Shown: positions 1 to 14,300 of the stretch, piece after piece
Numbering within the stretch: the stretch's first letter is position 1
How the letters are laid out: each line of letters starts with the position of its first letter
Source: Capitulum mitella
Lineage: Eukaryota; Arthropoda; Thecostraca; Pollicipedomorpha; Pollicipedidae
Length of the DNA stretch: 64,000 nt
Direction: 5' to 3'
Assembly: GCA_030062745.1 (NCBI GenBank)
Contig: CP099848.1
Span: 4,970,685-5,034,684 of the forward strand
Program-made: the position numbers and the translations under genes
Notes under the pieces: generated by a model
The model's database searches: none
The model's input: only the letters and a program-made list of their open reading frames with translations
Told to the model about the DNA's origin: nothing

Positions 1-2287
1 CAAAGCTTAATCAACTGAGTAAAAATCTCCATATGTAGTTGTCGTGTTTAAACCTGAGCACCATTTTAAACCAGTCTGTTGCATACGTATATTTTCAAGT
101 CTTTGAATGTTCTTTTTTAATGGATCTGCTTAGTCCGTCACTGGTTGCGTTGTGGCGTCGAATGTTTTGGAATCGCAGCGAGGTGTTTGCTTGTCTTGCT
201 TCCTGGGTCACGATGCAAGATTTTGTTCGATTTTTTCTTCCAAATAAGGCGTTGGCGAGGAATGAGTCCATTGTATCGGGACTTTGCGGAGATGGAAGAA
301 TCATTCTCAGCTAAATAATTAATAATTGGAAAAACCATGTCACGGGAACGCGACCGAGGTTACTGCAGAAGGCTTTCAATCAAGGCCGCTTTTGTGTCCG
401 TTTGTTTTCAGTCCCTAACAGTTTGTCAGTTTTGAATTAATTTTCATCATAATTGGTTTTCCAGCGTCCCCTGTTTGCGATAATTACCGCAGACAACCGA
501 ATTATTGGGCGTGTCAGGTTCTGCTGGCGCTGGCAAAGTTTGCTCCCTTAAACATCACGCCAAGCGATTCGCCAAACGCACATCCAGTTTGTCCGGAAAT
601 ATGGTCTAAACTCCCCCGACTTCATTTACATCATGGTTTGAACATCTGTATTAGTAGGCTATAGACTGACGGCCCTGTAACGGATAGCCTCGTTTTATTT
701 TCTCGTGATCTTGGATTGCAGAGAACGAAGAGTTGGCCACGTATCCGTAGAGCAAATTTGGTCAACGAGGCTTTAAGTCCTACCCGGCTCTACGTCAGAA
801 GCACCCAGATATAACGGGACGGCCAAGCCCGTTCATCTGGCTTTTCAGAGGCAATAACTTGGAAATTCTAACCCTAACAAAGTGCGCTTTACAATAACAG
901 TCATCGAAATGATTTGATGCTTTCGAGTATAACTTACAATCCGTTATGCTGAGTACATTTTCTCACTTGGCCTATTCTGACGTCGTTTTCCGTTCGAGCC
1001 GTTCTTTATTGCATTTAACCCGCGTCAGGGCTCCCCGCCGCGTAGTCCACGTACTTCCGACTTCTGCTCGTGCAAAACAGCACAGTAGATATTTTTACAA
1101 CTATTTCCGTTACCCTTGAACAACACAACGTCCAAGAAAACGTTCAGCATAAATACCTTTGTCACAACCAACACAGTCACCTGCCTTCGCATGCCATTGC
1201 TGCCACCTGCTGTTTTAAGGTCAGCCCAGGCCCGAGCTTTGGGTGACTGTTTCATAGTCGCCAGCAAAGCATCTTGTTTCACATGGTTACTATGCTGCGA
1301 CAGAAGCAGGAAGCACAAACTGTGTAGTTCCGGGTTCTGTGTGATCGGACATTTACCACAGATGGTTGTAATGGTATGCGTTCGATGTTCACGGTTACAA
1401 ACCATTCCGTGCACGGTTGTGCGAGGTGCCCGGAACCGTGCACTCATAGGGGACCACGGCTGACTTTGTATTTATTGCCACAGTTGCTGATATTTCACCT
1501 CGCCATAGACAATTCTTTTTGACAGTCACACATTTATTTAACGAAAACCATATCTTAGCTGATCGTTTTCTGAAGATCCACAGACCGCACAGTGGGTCGT
1601 GCGTCCGAACGCTGAGCTTTAGGGCATATAAGGAACAAATCGGCCGCAGTCCCCTCTTCCCGCGAGTATTTATATATTAACATTTGTCCATCTTAACCAA
1701 CCGTTTGTGACCATCTTTCTTGATAATAAGGTTCCATGCGGAGGCAGTTACTGACGAACTGCAATTAAAAGTTAGAAATGTTGCCTCATAACTCCGCGAC
1801 GCACAAAATTGTCCGTCACCAAATGCACCCATAAAGCCGTCAGTCTCAGCGTTCATTTGGTTTCCTGAATGCTTGCCTCAAATGGATCACTGGAATATAA
1901 ACCAGGGCTTCTGTCGTGCAGCCATCGTCACATTTATATTTTGGTTTTACATGATTATTTTGTCAAGACAAATAAAAGACCGGGATCGTTAATCCGAACA
2001 TTATTTTAGAACGAGCCTACATCAATGCTGTCAGACCACATTTTTGCGTTGATCTTCGTGTATTCGTGTGCCAGTCATTTCTGAACAATGCGAACATCAG
2101 TGAATGTCACGTAATGTCACCAACAAACATCACGACTTGCCTATTGCCCAGTTTTCGTTAAATGGCATTTGCACTCAGATGTTTCAAATACAGCCGTAGA
2201 CAGAAGTGTATTTTGTGCAAAATGTGCGCGTCACATAACTTGCACGATAAACAACGGGTCCCATAATGTTCTTTTATTTGTTTTCAG
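1..2287. other. Sequence upstream of coding exon 1
   Basis: No recognisable coding exon was found. Short open frames on both strands at 1025-1463 resemble no family. The stretch presumably belongs to a 5' intron, since exon 1 begins with an acceptor. A 10-bp perfect inverted repeat (1409-1418 with 1434-1443) stands out. Confidence 0.5.
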
Positions 2288-2358
2288 AACAAGGATGAGC
2301 TGGGCGCTGGTGATATTCATCTATGCCTCTCTGACACTGGAAGCGGATAGCGAAGTTG
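2288..2358 (+). CDS. Coding exon 1: signal peptide
   Basis: A pyrimidine-rich acceptor ending in ttttcag at 2287 opens the exon. Seven untranslated bases precede ATG at 2295, whose context aacaaggATGAG is favourable. Residues 1-21 run from MSWALVIFIYASLTLEA into DSEV, a short n-region, hydrophobic core and likely cleavage after Ala. The donor gttg|gtaagt at 2359 is near consensus and leaves phase 1. The acceptor means the first exon, the promoter and the rest of the 5' UTR lie upstream, perhaps outside the window. Confidence 0.82.
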
Positions 2359-5300
2359 GTAAGTCCTCACAACGAATGCTTGCGTACTTTACACGTTCTT
2401 TTCGTGTTAGACTCGTCTCACGAAGGACGATATCATGCCGGGGCTGTTTTAAAACGACGGTTTCGTGATGCACTCAGTGTGAAATGCATATTTGATGTCG
2501 GTTTTATTATGTTAAATAATGTGTGCAGTACTGAAATGACGAAGTAATAAACACGTCAAACCGCAATTGTTCCTCAGAAACTGTGAACGGACACGACAGC
2601 TTAGTTCGTCTTTTTTTCCCAAAAATGCGTAGAAAGATAATGTAAAACGGGATGCATGTGCATTCAATCTTTACAAAAAGGAAACTAACTTACGCCTTTG
2701 GCGTTTGATGGGACGAACAGACTTGAAGACTTAATTCCTTAACTTCTTCATTAAATTCGTGGAACGTCCGTTCCGGAGCAGGATATTTTCTGCGCGTAAA
2801 ACGTAAAACGTAAAACGTCCAGCAAACCTTGCAGTACAGATGGATGCGCCTCCCTTTACCCACTGCAGCAGAAGAGAAGGTCCGAATTCTGTCAGTTAGA
2901 CGCAGTCGTTTGTCATCGGTAACGTCGATGTTGACATGAGAAGCACTATTTGTCTTCCAGGATGTCGCTGAAGGCAATTTTCAGTCTGTAACACTGTTGG
3001 CTTCCGTGCTTGAGTCGCCGGGGGAATTGAGGGGTTCGGCTCAACGCTCGGTGCTGAAGGCATGAAAACTGAGCTTGGCGGCACGGAGGCTGCATCCGCG
3101 TCAGCTACCGGAACTCCTCAACTATTACTAAGTCACGGACCCTTGCTGCTGAGTACTGCTACGGCGACAGCTGTTGCAGCGTGGAACTCCTTGCGCGATG
3201 GGAGAAAAACTAAACTTACTCACTCTAGCAAGTAAACCGCTCCAATTTTTTCTTGACCATCTCAGATAATCAAACCAATGCCAACATTACCGTGCCAAAT
3301 TAGTGTGTTTTTTCTTCAGGAAAAGAAACCAGGGCGTGAACCGACATGGAGCCGTGAGACGTTTTCATATATGCATTCACAAATGAGCTTCCTTTGGTGC
3401 ATACCAGTGAATATGCTAAGTCAATGAAGTGCAATAAAGCTGATTTGTTTTGATATCATAGTTGCTGCAGACCAGTTGTGGTTTGTTATAAAAAGCGCGC
3501 ATTTTGCATTTTGCCGTGCTCTTGCGCATGGATAAACAAGTTAAAAACTTTCCTGAGGTTACACCCATCTACTCAAATACTTTCTCACTCTTTTGTCCTA
3601 TTTTCAGTACCTTTTATGAAGATCTTCCGTCGGTATTTTAACTGTTTAATTCGCGCCATTTTTCACAAAACCCTATCACGGATTTCAGTCAACTGAATGA
3701 TATCAACTCGATAAAGTTCTTTGTACTAGCTTATCTAGCACAAACGCAAACACAACGACCGTGATTACGCTAGCCACCTAAGTAATTTACGTAAATTACG
3801 GTTTATTTTATTTTATTTTATTTTATGTTTATTCTAAACCGCTTGTTACGTGCAGTGTTCTTTTCACGTGGAGGAGGTGTTTTGTCCAAGGCTTTGTCTG
3901 CATCGTGTAGCATTCGGCTAAACCATGTGAATGCCTTACCTTTGGGCACACCATCTTGCATGGCCTTCTTGCCCACTTGTGTCCGGTTTGTATTGCCAGT
4001 TAATAGCAAAAATAAACTAATGCGATCCATTAATTTATCAAAACATAACTGACAAAAATCCCAGCAGCAAAACTTTGTTTTTATGTTTCATTTTTGTCAA
4101 GGCTTGTTGTTTTAACCCTTTCACCTTGGCCTGTTGGTTCTAACTATATCTATTTTGTTGATTTCAAGCGCAAATAAAGCAATCATTTTAAAAGACGAAC
4201 ATTGGATAACTTAAGTCAGGCAAATTATACATAAGCTTTCCTGCAATGTAAAATCATCCATTTATATTTTATTAATAGCAGTTAATAATGCAAATAATGT
4301 AAAAACTTCAGTATGCAGTCTGCTGCAAACTAAACACCATTCAACATGGAGCGAACTGACAGCCTAGTTGTTTTGCTAGTTACCAAGGTAAACAAGATGC
4401 GCAACGTTGTTCTCTCATTGTATGACCACCGAACAAGAATACTAGTGCATCACAATAAACTTGAAGAAATTTACTTCAAGATTCCGCACCATTTTTGTAT
4501 CGGCGTCGTTTTTATAGTGCAAAGGCTTGAAAGAAGAAAAAATAAAAGTACAAAAATGGAAGAAAACGAAAGATCCTTTAGTGAATACCAATTTTTGACT
4601 TATCTTCTCTTGAAAGCGGCTGCTTTTATGTTGTGCGAAAAGAACCATAAAATGTCTTTTGCTTCTCAAGTGATCTTTTGCATTGTTGCCAATCTCTGGC
4701 CGGTCGTATAAACGTCACAAGGAGTGCAGTTTGCAGGATAATCAGAAGATACGGGTTTCAGTCACGGAACAATCTTTGCTTTGACGTCGCCGACATTGGA
4801 AACAAACAGGAAAATTTACTAACCCGGCACCGCCTGGGAAGTGTCAAATAGGGCACCCCCTCGGTTTTTTGTGAATAACTTCTGAACCATAAGAGTCAGC
4901 CCAACCAAACTTTTACAACTTGTTGACCAATCAATTTTACATGTTTTGACATCAAAGCCACGCCCATGTTAGGTCACGTCATGGAGATTTAACGTCATAC
5001 ATGAGCCCTTGCATGCATGTTTTCGCCTTTCCGGACGGTAACGCGAACATGCTTCATTTTTTATAAGATTCGTGAATATAATACATGATTTATTTGGATT
5101 TACATAGCATGAGGTGCCAAAAATGTATCTGTATGTATCCGTGACACGACAACATTAGAGGTCATGCTAAGTCACATGTATGATGACAGTTGAACTGATC
5201 TGCATTGCGGGTGATAAAAGTGATTTCGGCTGGCCTTCCCCATCGTTCAGGCCAGACAGGCAAATCTATATGTGCTTCTTAGCAAGGTTCACCAAATGCA

Positions 5301-8300
5301 ACGCGAGGCCATATCAGGCCACGTTAAAGGTTGATATCAAAATGAAATAAAATGCAACGTTGTGGAAGATCGCTCAGTAGCCGTAGGAAAGCAATTATTT
5401 TTCCTAGTCATGAGATGAAAAATGACTATCTGTCCTGACCTGGCTCGACGTTGACCCGATAAGGAGCAGACATCAGATTTCATTATCACGATGTCATGTC
5501 AGTTCTGTACTTGGCGTAAATAAGAATCCTAGCGATTTATTATTGCTCTTTGTCAGGAAGCTTATCTGACCTGACTTAGAATGAACTGGACTTGATGGAA
5601 AGCAGGTATTGCAAAACTGATCATCAGAAGGTTCCACTGTCGTCTTTTTTGCCAAGTGGATCAAAACGGCTGCGAGTAAGGATAGAACGTTGACACGTAA
5701 TGTAAAACCTATATGTCACCTGACGTAGGCTGACCTTGACCCGACATTTTTTAACATTTTGGCATCGTTCTGATATGGTCGCTCGTGACGTTCTGTTCGA
5801 CGCCCAGCTGAAGGCTCTAAGACCAGTATTGCTTCTGATATGTACGAACCGTTGTCAGTTTTACCGACGTTGTGTTATGCGTTTTACGTGACCTGTGACG
5901 TCATCAGCCACGTGACCAGGGCTAACATAGCATTTCGCGAGACTGAGGGCTATCGATTGGTGGTAGACCGGTTCAGATCCGACGGTAAGGTCCTGGGATA
6001 ACAGGGGATGCCCTTTTCGACACCTCTCCCTTGAGGTGGTCGCGGGCATAAAAACACGTCAGGTGGTGCCGGGTCCAATGCCAAGTCCTGTACTCGGAGA
6101 GGGAGCCCAGAGATGCTGTGATGTATACCGTACCGCTGCACATGTGAGCTGAGCGGAACAGTCTACTTCCTCAGTATCTTTCACCGGCACGCCGATCATG
6201 TAACACCAGGTAAAACCCTGTATTTGCTCCATTTTATTTCAGGCCGCGGTCAGGAAATTACGAGCTAGGCCCAGTTAACTCTGCTTTAACCCTATTCCCG
6301 GAGGGCTAGACGGTATGGCCGATTCCCGGCAGGGGGGGCGGATTCGGCCCCCCCTGAGATCTCGAGAACTACTGATCCGATTTCATCGCAACAAACGGCA
6401 ATCGATTTGCCGTGACGTGAACTACATTTTTATACAAAGAAATTTTCGAAATTTTGAAATTTGTAGATGCAGGGGGGCAAAAATGTCAAAATGGGGGGTA
6501 CTTTTTGACTTCTTATAACTCCGTTGTTTATGGACCGATTTCGATGAAACTGGCATGAATCGAGAGATTATGAATAGGGCTTTTACCATGGGTATGCAAA
6601 TTTGAAATTTTGAGAAAATTCATGGGCGTTCACAGGGTTTCAAAAATAGGGGGATTAGTTTTCTAATAACGAAATGAACAAAAGAGGACAAAACACTTTT
6701 TTAGCTTCTGCTAGTCATGTTATGCTAAAGAAGTACAAATCGCATTACAATATTTGTATAATGTTAGCATAGGCGGTGCCAGGGACATAAAAAGGGGGAA
6801 CTGTCATGGTCACACGTTCTTCAGATCAACTTGTGACCTTTGACCTTAAATGACCTCCAATGACCTTGGGGTCACCTGGAATGATGTCGTATGCATTCAG
6901 TATTATCTGTAAACGTTTTTAATCGATTGAATTCACTCTATTCCAAAAAATTCATTTTTTGGCTTTTGCGATATAGGGTACGCGCACTGACATTTTAGGT
7001 CATAGCTCCGTGACCCGACCTGATATCGGACTGAAACTTGGTACACAAGTAGAGGACACCTTTCTACGTCATATATATTCCGGGTTTGGCATTTGAAAAA
7101 ACGGCGCCGAAATTATTGCGAAAAAACAAATTTTGACTTTTGACCTTGACCTGACCTTGTAAAGTGACCTCAGATAAACAAAATTACATATGCACATTGC
7201 TCAACTATTTAGCTATACATTCATATAAAGTTTTAAGTTCTATCTTGAAAACTCTGTTTTTGGCAGACATTTTCCTTTTACCCTCAACATGGCCAAAAAT
7301 GACCTGAGGCGCCTCCCAAAAACGTTGCCTGGCTCCGCCCCTGAGCAAAATAGAATTTCGAAATTTTGTCACGGCGCGTAGAAGGAATAGCTAGGAAACG
7401 TCACCAAGTTTCGTGAAGCTGCGTTAAAAAGCCTGGAATTGGCAAGCAAAAAACCCGAGGGGGGGCGGATTCCGCCCCCCCCCTGCCGGGAATAGGGTTA
7501 ACTAGAAGAAAATCGAAAATAGGGCGGCCAGTCTGGCCCGACCTTTACGCCCTCTTCAAGTTAATAACTTTGTTACCGTTGGGCAGCGAATCGCGTGGTT
7601 TTCACTAAAAAGATGGCTCAGTTCTGTAAATCTGCACATTTGCATTTTCACTTTGTTCGTTTAACCTCCTTAATCTGCATAGTACCCCGGGAGTTAGGCT
7701 CATTTTAAACCATTTCTTGGGGTGTTTTTGAATTTATCAGTAAAGGTGCTCATGTGGCGCTGAAAGTTCCAGTTGCTGAAGTAGATCGTAAAACATCCGT
7801 CTGTATTGCAAAAACTACGAAGTTAAAATAAAGGTGCGAAACAATATTTCATTCTATACCTTCAGGTTTGAAGATAAACGCAATAGGTCACGCTCGTCGA
7901 ACGTCCTACAAGGCGTCTTACTGGTGATGTAGCGTGACCCAGTGGCCTGGCTTGACCTCTGAATGACTGTAGTCATCGTATGAAATGTCATGGTGTCAGA
8001 GCAGCCCAGTTAGTTTTCCTCGTTTTAATGATTTGCTCCTTAATTTTCTACATGCCCTACTGGATTCATAATCCTTATCCGTAGAGTTTAGCACCCTTTG
8101 AATAGCTCAGTGTCACGCTTAGCACCATTTCTCAAACTGACCTTAATGGTTCATAAGACAAGAGGCATTATGTCGGAGAAGTGTAGAAATAGGGAAATCA
8201 GCAATCTCGTATTGTTCATAATTTCCACGCTGGTTTGAGATCTTGAACCCGTAACTAATTGACCGTTATTGCATAGTTACAGTAAATTTCTATGTCTGAC

Positions 8301-11300
8301 GATTAATCGGGCCTAAAAAATGAAGACTGTGATCAAAATGAGTACTAACAGCAATTTAAATTGAACACAAAATCTCGGCGTTGCCTATTTTCGTTTTTAT
8401 TTTCCGCTCTTTTCAAAGCATTAGGAATGTTTCTTTGGAGTTTCTCGTTTAGCACTTCAAGATCATATATCTTCAGCACTTCACGGCTGTCCTGGTGGGT
8501 CAAAATCAAAATCAGCATGCTGATAGGTAACAAATGGTCACATTGCCGGTCTGCTGTGCATGTATTATGAATAAAATCAGGGGCCTAAATAGGTTCCAGA
8601 CGTGCATGTCAGTGACAAGTAGTATACCATTTACTGGGAGTTTTGCCAACCTCTAGCTGGTAGGGCTTTAAGGTGAACTGTGGCGTTAAAAATGACACAA
8701 AAGCCCAAAAAAGACGTTAGTGTGCAGAATGCTTCAGATGCACACATCAGATGTCCATGGGTTTCAAGACACTGGCGCGTGTTCGGCAGAAAAGAACCCG
8801 AATTAATCCCGTGAGGAGCGATCAAATTGGCTTTGCGAGCCTCACTTTGGGTCAAATGCAACTTGAATGGGTTCTAAAACTCCCTAAGATTTATGGAATC
8901 CCAATTAAAGAGATGTCTCAAGGAAAGGACATGCATAGAAGTATGAATCGTGTCTGAAAACGTTATGCAATTCTCATGTCATGAAGCTCATTAATCTGAC
9001 ATCGTGACCTTTTGAAACATTTCCATAAGGCATCTGTGATCCTTCAGTGCAAATGATGAACCTTTGAAGTTTCCAAATTTTATTTCACAGGACTTACGCT
9101 GGGAACACGTGCTAGGGGTCTCAAACAATCTTCAATAACGCTCTATCAGCGATTTAGGCAATGCTCGAATTTTTTTATAATGAAACACTCTTGTCATCGT
9201 TGACGTCATATTGGGCTACAATTTACTATCTAAAAGATGAATGGTTCACTTCGTTGTACGCTACACACACCATTTCCCTTCAATGAATTGCACTAGACGC
9301 GAGCGTTTTCGTAGAAGAATGCTTAATTTTTCCGTGTTTTGATTGTTTTTTTTTCTTTACTACTTCTGTATTATGTTTGATGGTATTCTGACCACAACAT
9401 TCGTTGTTCCATGAATTACAATTTATGCGAAACATTATGTCTTGTCCTGTGCACTAGTTCTTCCTTGCAAATGAAAACATTTCCTTTGGTGCCTATTTTC
9501 AGCTAACCTCAAGCTAAAGATGGTCTACGAATTTCCCTTCATGATTTTAAAGATCAACAAAACCAGCAGTTTTTACAAGTACCTGCCCACGGGCAGTAAA
9601 GATGGAATCCATTAAAGTAATGGAGCGTTCATTGCTCTGCTCGAAAATTTAGTACTTAGCTCATGCCATTTATTCGCCATACATCGGTGTGTAGAAAATT
9701 TAGTCCAAATCATAAATTTTTATTCTGACCTTGGCTTCTCAAATCTGGTCCGGTAAATTGGTATGCATAGGGGAGGGCCAAAACTGCTTGTCAGTTGTCG
9801 ATGCACCATGAGAGAAGACGGTAATTTAGATGGGTCCCTCGGAACAATTAGAGGTTTTGAGACGGAACGTGCTGACTGCGAGCGTTTTCAGACGCAATGT
9901 GGTCTGAAAGATTTTAACCTAGAATCTAGACGTTTACATAAATTAGATTGCCCTATATTCCCTGTCTACCCTAAAGGTCCTGTACATCCAGCGGTTTAAT
10001 TTCTGATTACGTCTTAAGCCATTTTGATATGTTTCTTTCTGCACGTAAATGCATAAAGACTGCTCAGCCAATTCTCAAAATTGGGTTCAGTGGATTAGCA
10101 CGCACAGGGGAGGGCGGAACCTGTTTTTTCAACGTCTATGTACCATGCGATGAGGCGATAATTTAGAGGGATCCTTCGAAACAAACGCAGGTTTCTGCGA
10201 TCAATTTTACACGAGCAAACTAGCTGATTACGAGCTTTTCCATACCTCATCTGGTATGAAAGGTTTTAACCTAGAGCATTTCACATGAGTTAGATTGTTC
10301 TGTATTCTGTGCCTTCCTTAAATATCTTGTACATTTAACGGTTTAATTTCCGATTACTTCTTGAAATTTTTTTGTATGTTCTTGCTACACGTAAGTGTGT
10401 AACAACTGGTCAGCCAAAATTGCTCTTTTTTGTCGCGAAAACCCCATTCTAAATTCCGCAAATGGGAGAAAGATTTCCAAGAAAGACAGCTCTCGGTGTA
10501 ATGTGCCAAGTGAAATGAGAAAACGTTGTGCTCTTCTTCTGTTGACTGTTTTTATTTGCATGAGTATGCAATATCTCTGCAAAGAAAACGAAACCGACAT
10601 CATAACTTGAGCAGAGAGAATTCTCCTTTGTGACGCGTGTCATACCAAACTCTTTCATTCCTGAAACGGATACATTAGCTAAAGCTGGTGTATTCAAAAC
10701 GTAGATGTCAACATCTTTCCGTTGATTTCAATCCCAACAGTGACAGCTACGAGGTAAAGTGCAAATTTTCGTCCTACTGAGTTTCATATTCGGCCCGTCG
10801 AATCGTTCAAGCCGCTCGTCTGTTGAGGCAGTCCCGGCAATCGCTCGAGGAAATAACGCCTTCGGAATCTTCGAGCTTGATCAAATATATCCCGCGAACA
10901 TATTTCAAAGGCGGCCAAGTGAAATACGACTCCATCGAGCGGTGGATCTCATTTTCTGGCGCGGCTTACTGGTAGTAATCCTGCTCCTCGGACGGCAGAG
11001 CAATATCTCACTCCCAGCGGCCGCGTATAGATCAGGACCTGGCCGACTGCCCGGCCCGAGGAGCAAGCCGCGCCGCCTAACGCCGGCCGGCCGGCAGCCC
11101 AGCCCATTGTCTCCTCGTTAGTTCCGTGGGCAGATACTTTGACCCGCGATCGTGAGTCGTGGGATCAAATTTCGACGTCGCCAGGTCTGGCTGGTGACAC
11201 GTGTGGTGTGGATCTGACACTGGCCGTCTGAGGTCTGCGTGCCGGGCGTCAGTTAACCGAAATCAGCCAGCCAACCGAGATGGTTGGTTCGGCGGTGCCG

Positions 11301-14300
11301 GGCGTCAGATGCCGATCTGTCCGCCGTCGCGGAGGCAGCAGGGGGCGTCTCCGGACTCTCGGCGCCGGACGAGGAGCTGTCCATGGACGCCCTGCCAGGC
11401 CCAGTCCCGATCATCGACCCGAGCTGTAGACCGATACGAGTCCACAGGCTTGACGTCAGGCGGGGACCTGTCTGCGGCTGACGTCGCCAGGCCTTGGCCT
11501 TGGGAACGTGTCGGCGTGATTCTGAAAACATGCAACCTTCTCTATACCGGGAAAAGAACTGAGATTACGCACCAAAAAAGTATACATTAGCAAGGACTTG
11601 GCGTTTCCGCCATTAGCCATCTTCAGGGACTGGGTAAATTCAAGTTACAAAATTCAGAATGTTAGAGCACGTGTCAGTCAAAAGACCAACCTCGGAAACT
11701 GCAGACTAAAGACTAAACAGGGAAATACAAAAGATAAATCAATTACAACAATGCTAATCGATGCAAACTAAGTCCCTTTATTTCTTTGGGCCCTCCGACC
11801 AAAACAACACGGGCACCGCTCCACGGCCCCAGCGACCGCAGAAGACGATTCCGTGGCCTCAGGCCTCAGGCAACAAGGCAGCACTGCAGCCCATTTCAAC
11901 CTGAAGACTATGCTACATAATAAATGAAACACTAGGTGAATACTATAGATGATGTGTGCTAGATTAAAACACAATGCAAAATACATGTCCTTGCATATCA
12001 AGAAGCATCCGGGGTTTTACAAGCCTGTGACCTTTTGGCACTGGTGCTCGCATTTGGTCGTTTTGAATGAAAATGCTAATTAGGTGCTTCCTAGAGCACG
12101 AATGACTACATTCAAGCGCCTTTTGAGAAAGAAGTGCTGCTGAATCGTGCTTGCAAACAAACTCTGAGGCCTTCTAAGGCTCTTGTCAAGCATGTTGGTT
12201 TTATCCTTTGACCTCTTTCATTCTATTTCGGTAAGAAAAACAGCAGGCCGGTGGACGTGAAAGACCGCGCCCTCGGTGTATGAAACAAGCTTTCAGTGGA
12301 TGAAGCTTTATCGGGTCCTGATCATCATCAGAGGTATGGCCAAAAGGGATGTCGTAGATTAGCGTCATCAGCTGTTTTCAGGCTTAATTATCTTAAAATG
12401 GTGCCGGAAGTAGGCGATCGTCATGGACATTGGCATTTCGAGGTGAATATTGGTCGCTGATTTTGCCTTACCGAGGCAAGACAATTTTCTCAACCCTAAG
12501 ATTTTGCTGTAGATGTACAAAATCTGAAGAAAAACGATCAGTTGCGTATTGGCACGGTTTTAACGCTTGTACAATTTTGTTTTCTCAGAGAATTTTGTAA
12601 GTTGATTCGAGGCTGTTCCGAGAACTGTCCCGGTCCAAAAGTTACCAATGATATACCATGAATAGTACATTAATCTTTGGCTGAAACCGTTTTTACAGCT
12701 CATATGCGAAATTGGTTCGTAATACCCCATCGCTTCAGATGATGATCCGATCACTGAACGTTGTTGGAAACTCCGATTCGGCTGGCCAAATGACGGAATA
12801 CTAAGGCGATATATAGATTTTCTCCTCGTTTTCCCCGCAAAACTCATCCTTTTTCATCTCAAGCAAATTCCCGGTAACCTATGGCTGTAGGCCTCAGATG
12901 TTACGATGTACAGCTTATAAAAAACTTAGCCGCCGTGTGCTTATTATTCAGAGCATATTCCTTTCCAAAAACCTGCAACGTCTATCCGCCAACGAATCCA
13001 TCTGCTGCATTAGCCCACGTCTTCCCTATTCCCGGAGATACCACACACTTTCTGATGGGGAAGAATTTTCATACATGCAGTACTAATGCACAGTCCGAGT
13101 AGTTCCTACCATGACGACCGTTACTCTGCATACGACTGGCACAACCCGTGCTTCTGACGCCCGCAGCTCTCCGTGACGTGAACCGTGGTGCAGGTGAAAA
13201 CGGTCCGCGCGAGACCAGCCCGATCGGGCGTTCTGTCCCGCCACGCCCGCGCTGGTATTTGCCCAGAGCCGCCCTTTACCGCATCCAGGTTGTTTGCTCC
13301 GCCGGCGGCAATTTTCCGATGCAAATGGCGAGGAACATCGGGCCGATCCCGTTTATTTTCTTCCGCGCGCCGCGACAGCGCAGACGTTACAGGTTTGTTG
13401 TCCGCCGGCCGACGGCTCGTTTCGCCGTGCCCTCGCATATTTCCTCCCCCCGGCCTGCCGAGTGGACCCGCTCTCCGCGAGCCAATGAGGCCCGCCGTAA
13501 CGGCGCCCGAGTCCAGCCGGTCGGAAAGGTGGTCCGCCCGGCCGGCGGGCGCGCCTCTGGGAGCCGTCGGCGGCGACGCTCGGGCGAGATGCGGCCAAAG
13601 TCGTGTGAGACGCGCCGTTCTCTCAGCGTTGTCTCGCGGCGCGGTGGGCGGCCGGCCGGCGCCGGGGAACCGCCTGCCTCTGTGTCCGGCCTCCACTCCT
13701 CGTGTTGCCGGGCGGACGGCTGGCCGGAGCGGCGCTCGATGTAGGCCAGTCCGTGCACGGCGGCGGGCAGACGTCGGGACGGGGCGTCATGCGCCGGCCC
13801 GGCCGCGCCATCCACTATGCATGAGCGGCGCCGTCTGTGTAGCCGCCGCCGCCGCCGCCGACGGCACGCGGGTAATTCCCTGCCGGAAATGGCCCCAAGA
13901 TCCCGAATAATTTGCGGGCGACGTCTTAGACACTATTAATTCCTACCGGCGCACGGGCTTTGGAAGAGGAAGACGGTGGGTCCATGGCCATTTGCTGTGG
14001 TAGTCCTTAGTTATGTACAATGGTTAAGCCAGAAAGGCTGAATGGACGATATATGAAGCCTTTCACATGTGGTGCTATCTCACATTCACCCATGCGCTGT
14101 AATCGGTTTGTAAATATTATGTGATGCGCGCAGAACCACTACAGCTGGCCAGCACGGTATATTGCACCGTCCGCGGACATACGAGCGGGCGAGGCTTCAT
14201 GGCGACTGGCGTTTTCAGGACACGCCCAGTCGTCCGGCCAGTACCACTACCACGCCCACTACGCCTACGAGCCGATCCCGGGCGGCAACAGCTACAACAC

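Noticed and set aside
1025-1463. Overlapping 140- and 115-codon frames on opposite strands
   Set aside because: Mutual shadows with no recognised motif. A 5' untranslated exon here cannot be excluded but has no support.
4346-4711. 121-codon plus-strand frame
   Set aside because: AT-rich, no recognisable domain, no splice signals linking it to the Dpr-like exons.
5940-6240. Possible SINE with ggttcagatcc near 5970
   Set aside because: The B-box fit is weak, no A-box or poly-A end was found, and there is no second copy in the window.
13121-13910. Long overlapping frames (191, 198 and 241 codons) on both strands
   Set aside because: They overlap in a CpG-rich island in several frames at once, with Arg/Pro/Ala-biased translations and no domain, start context or splice support.
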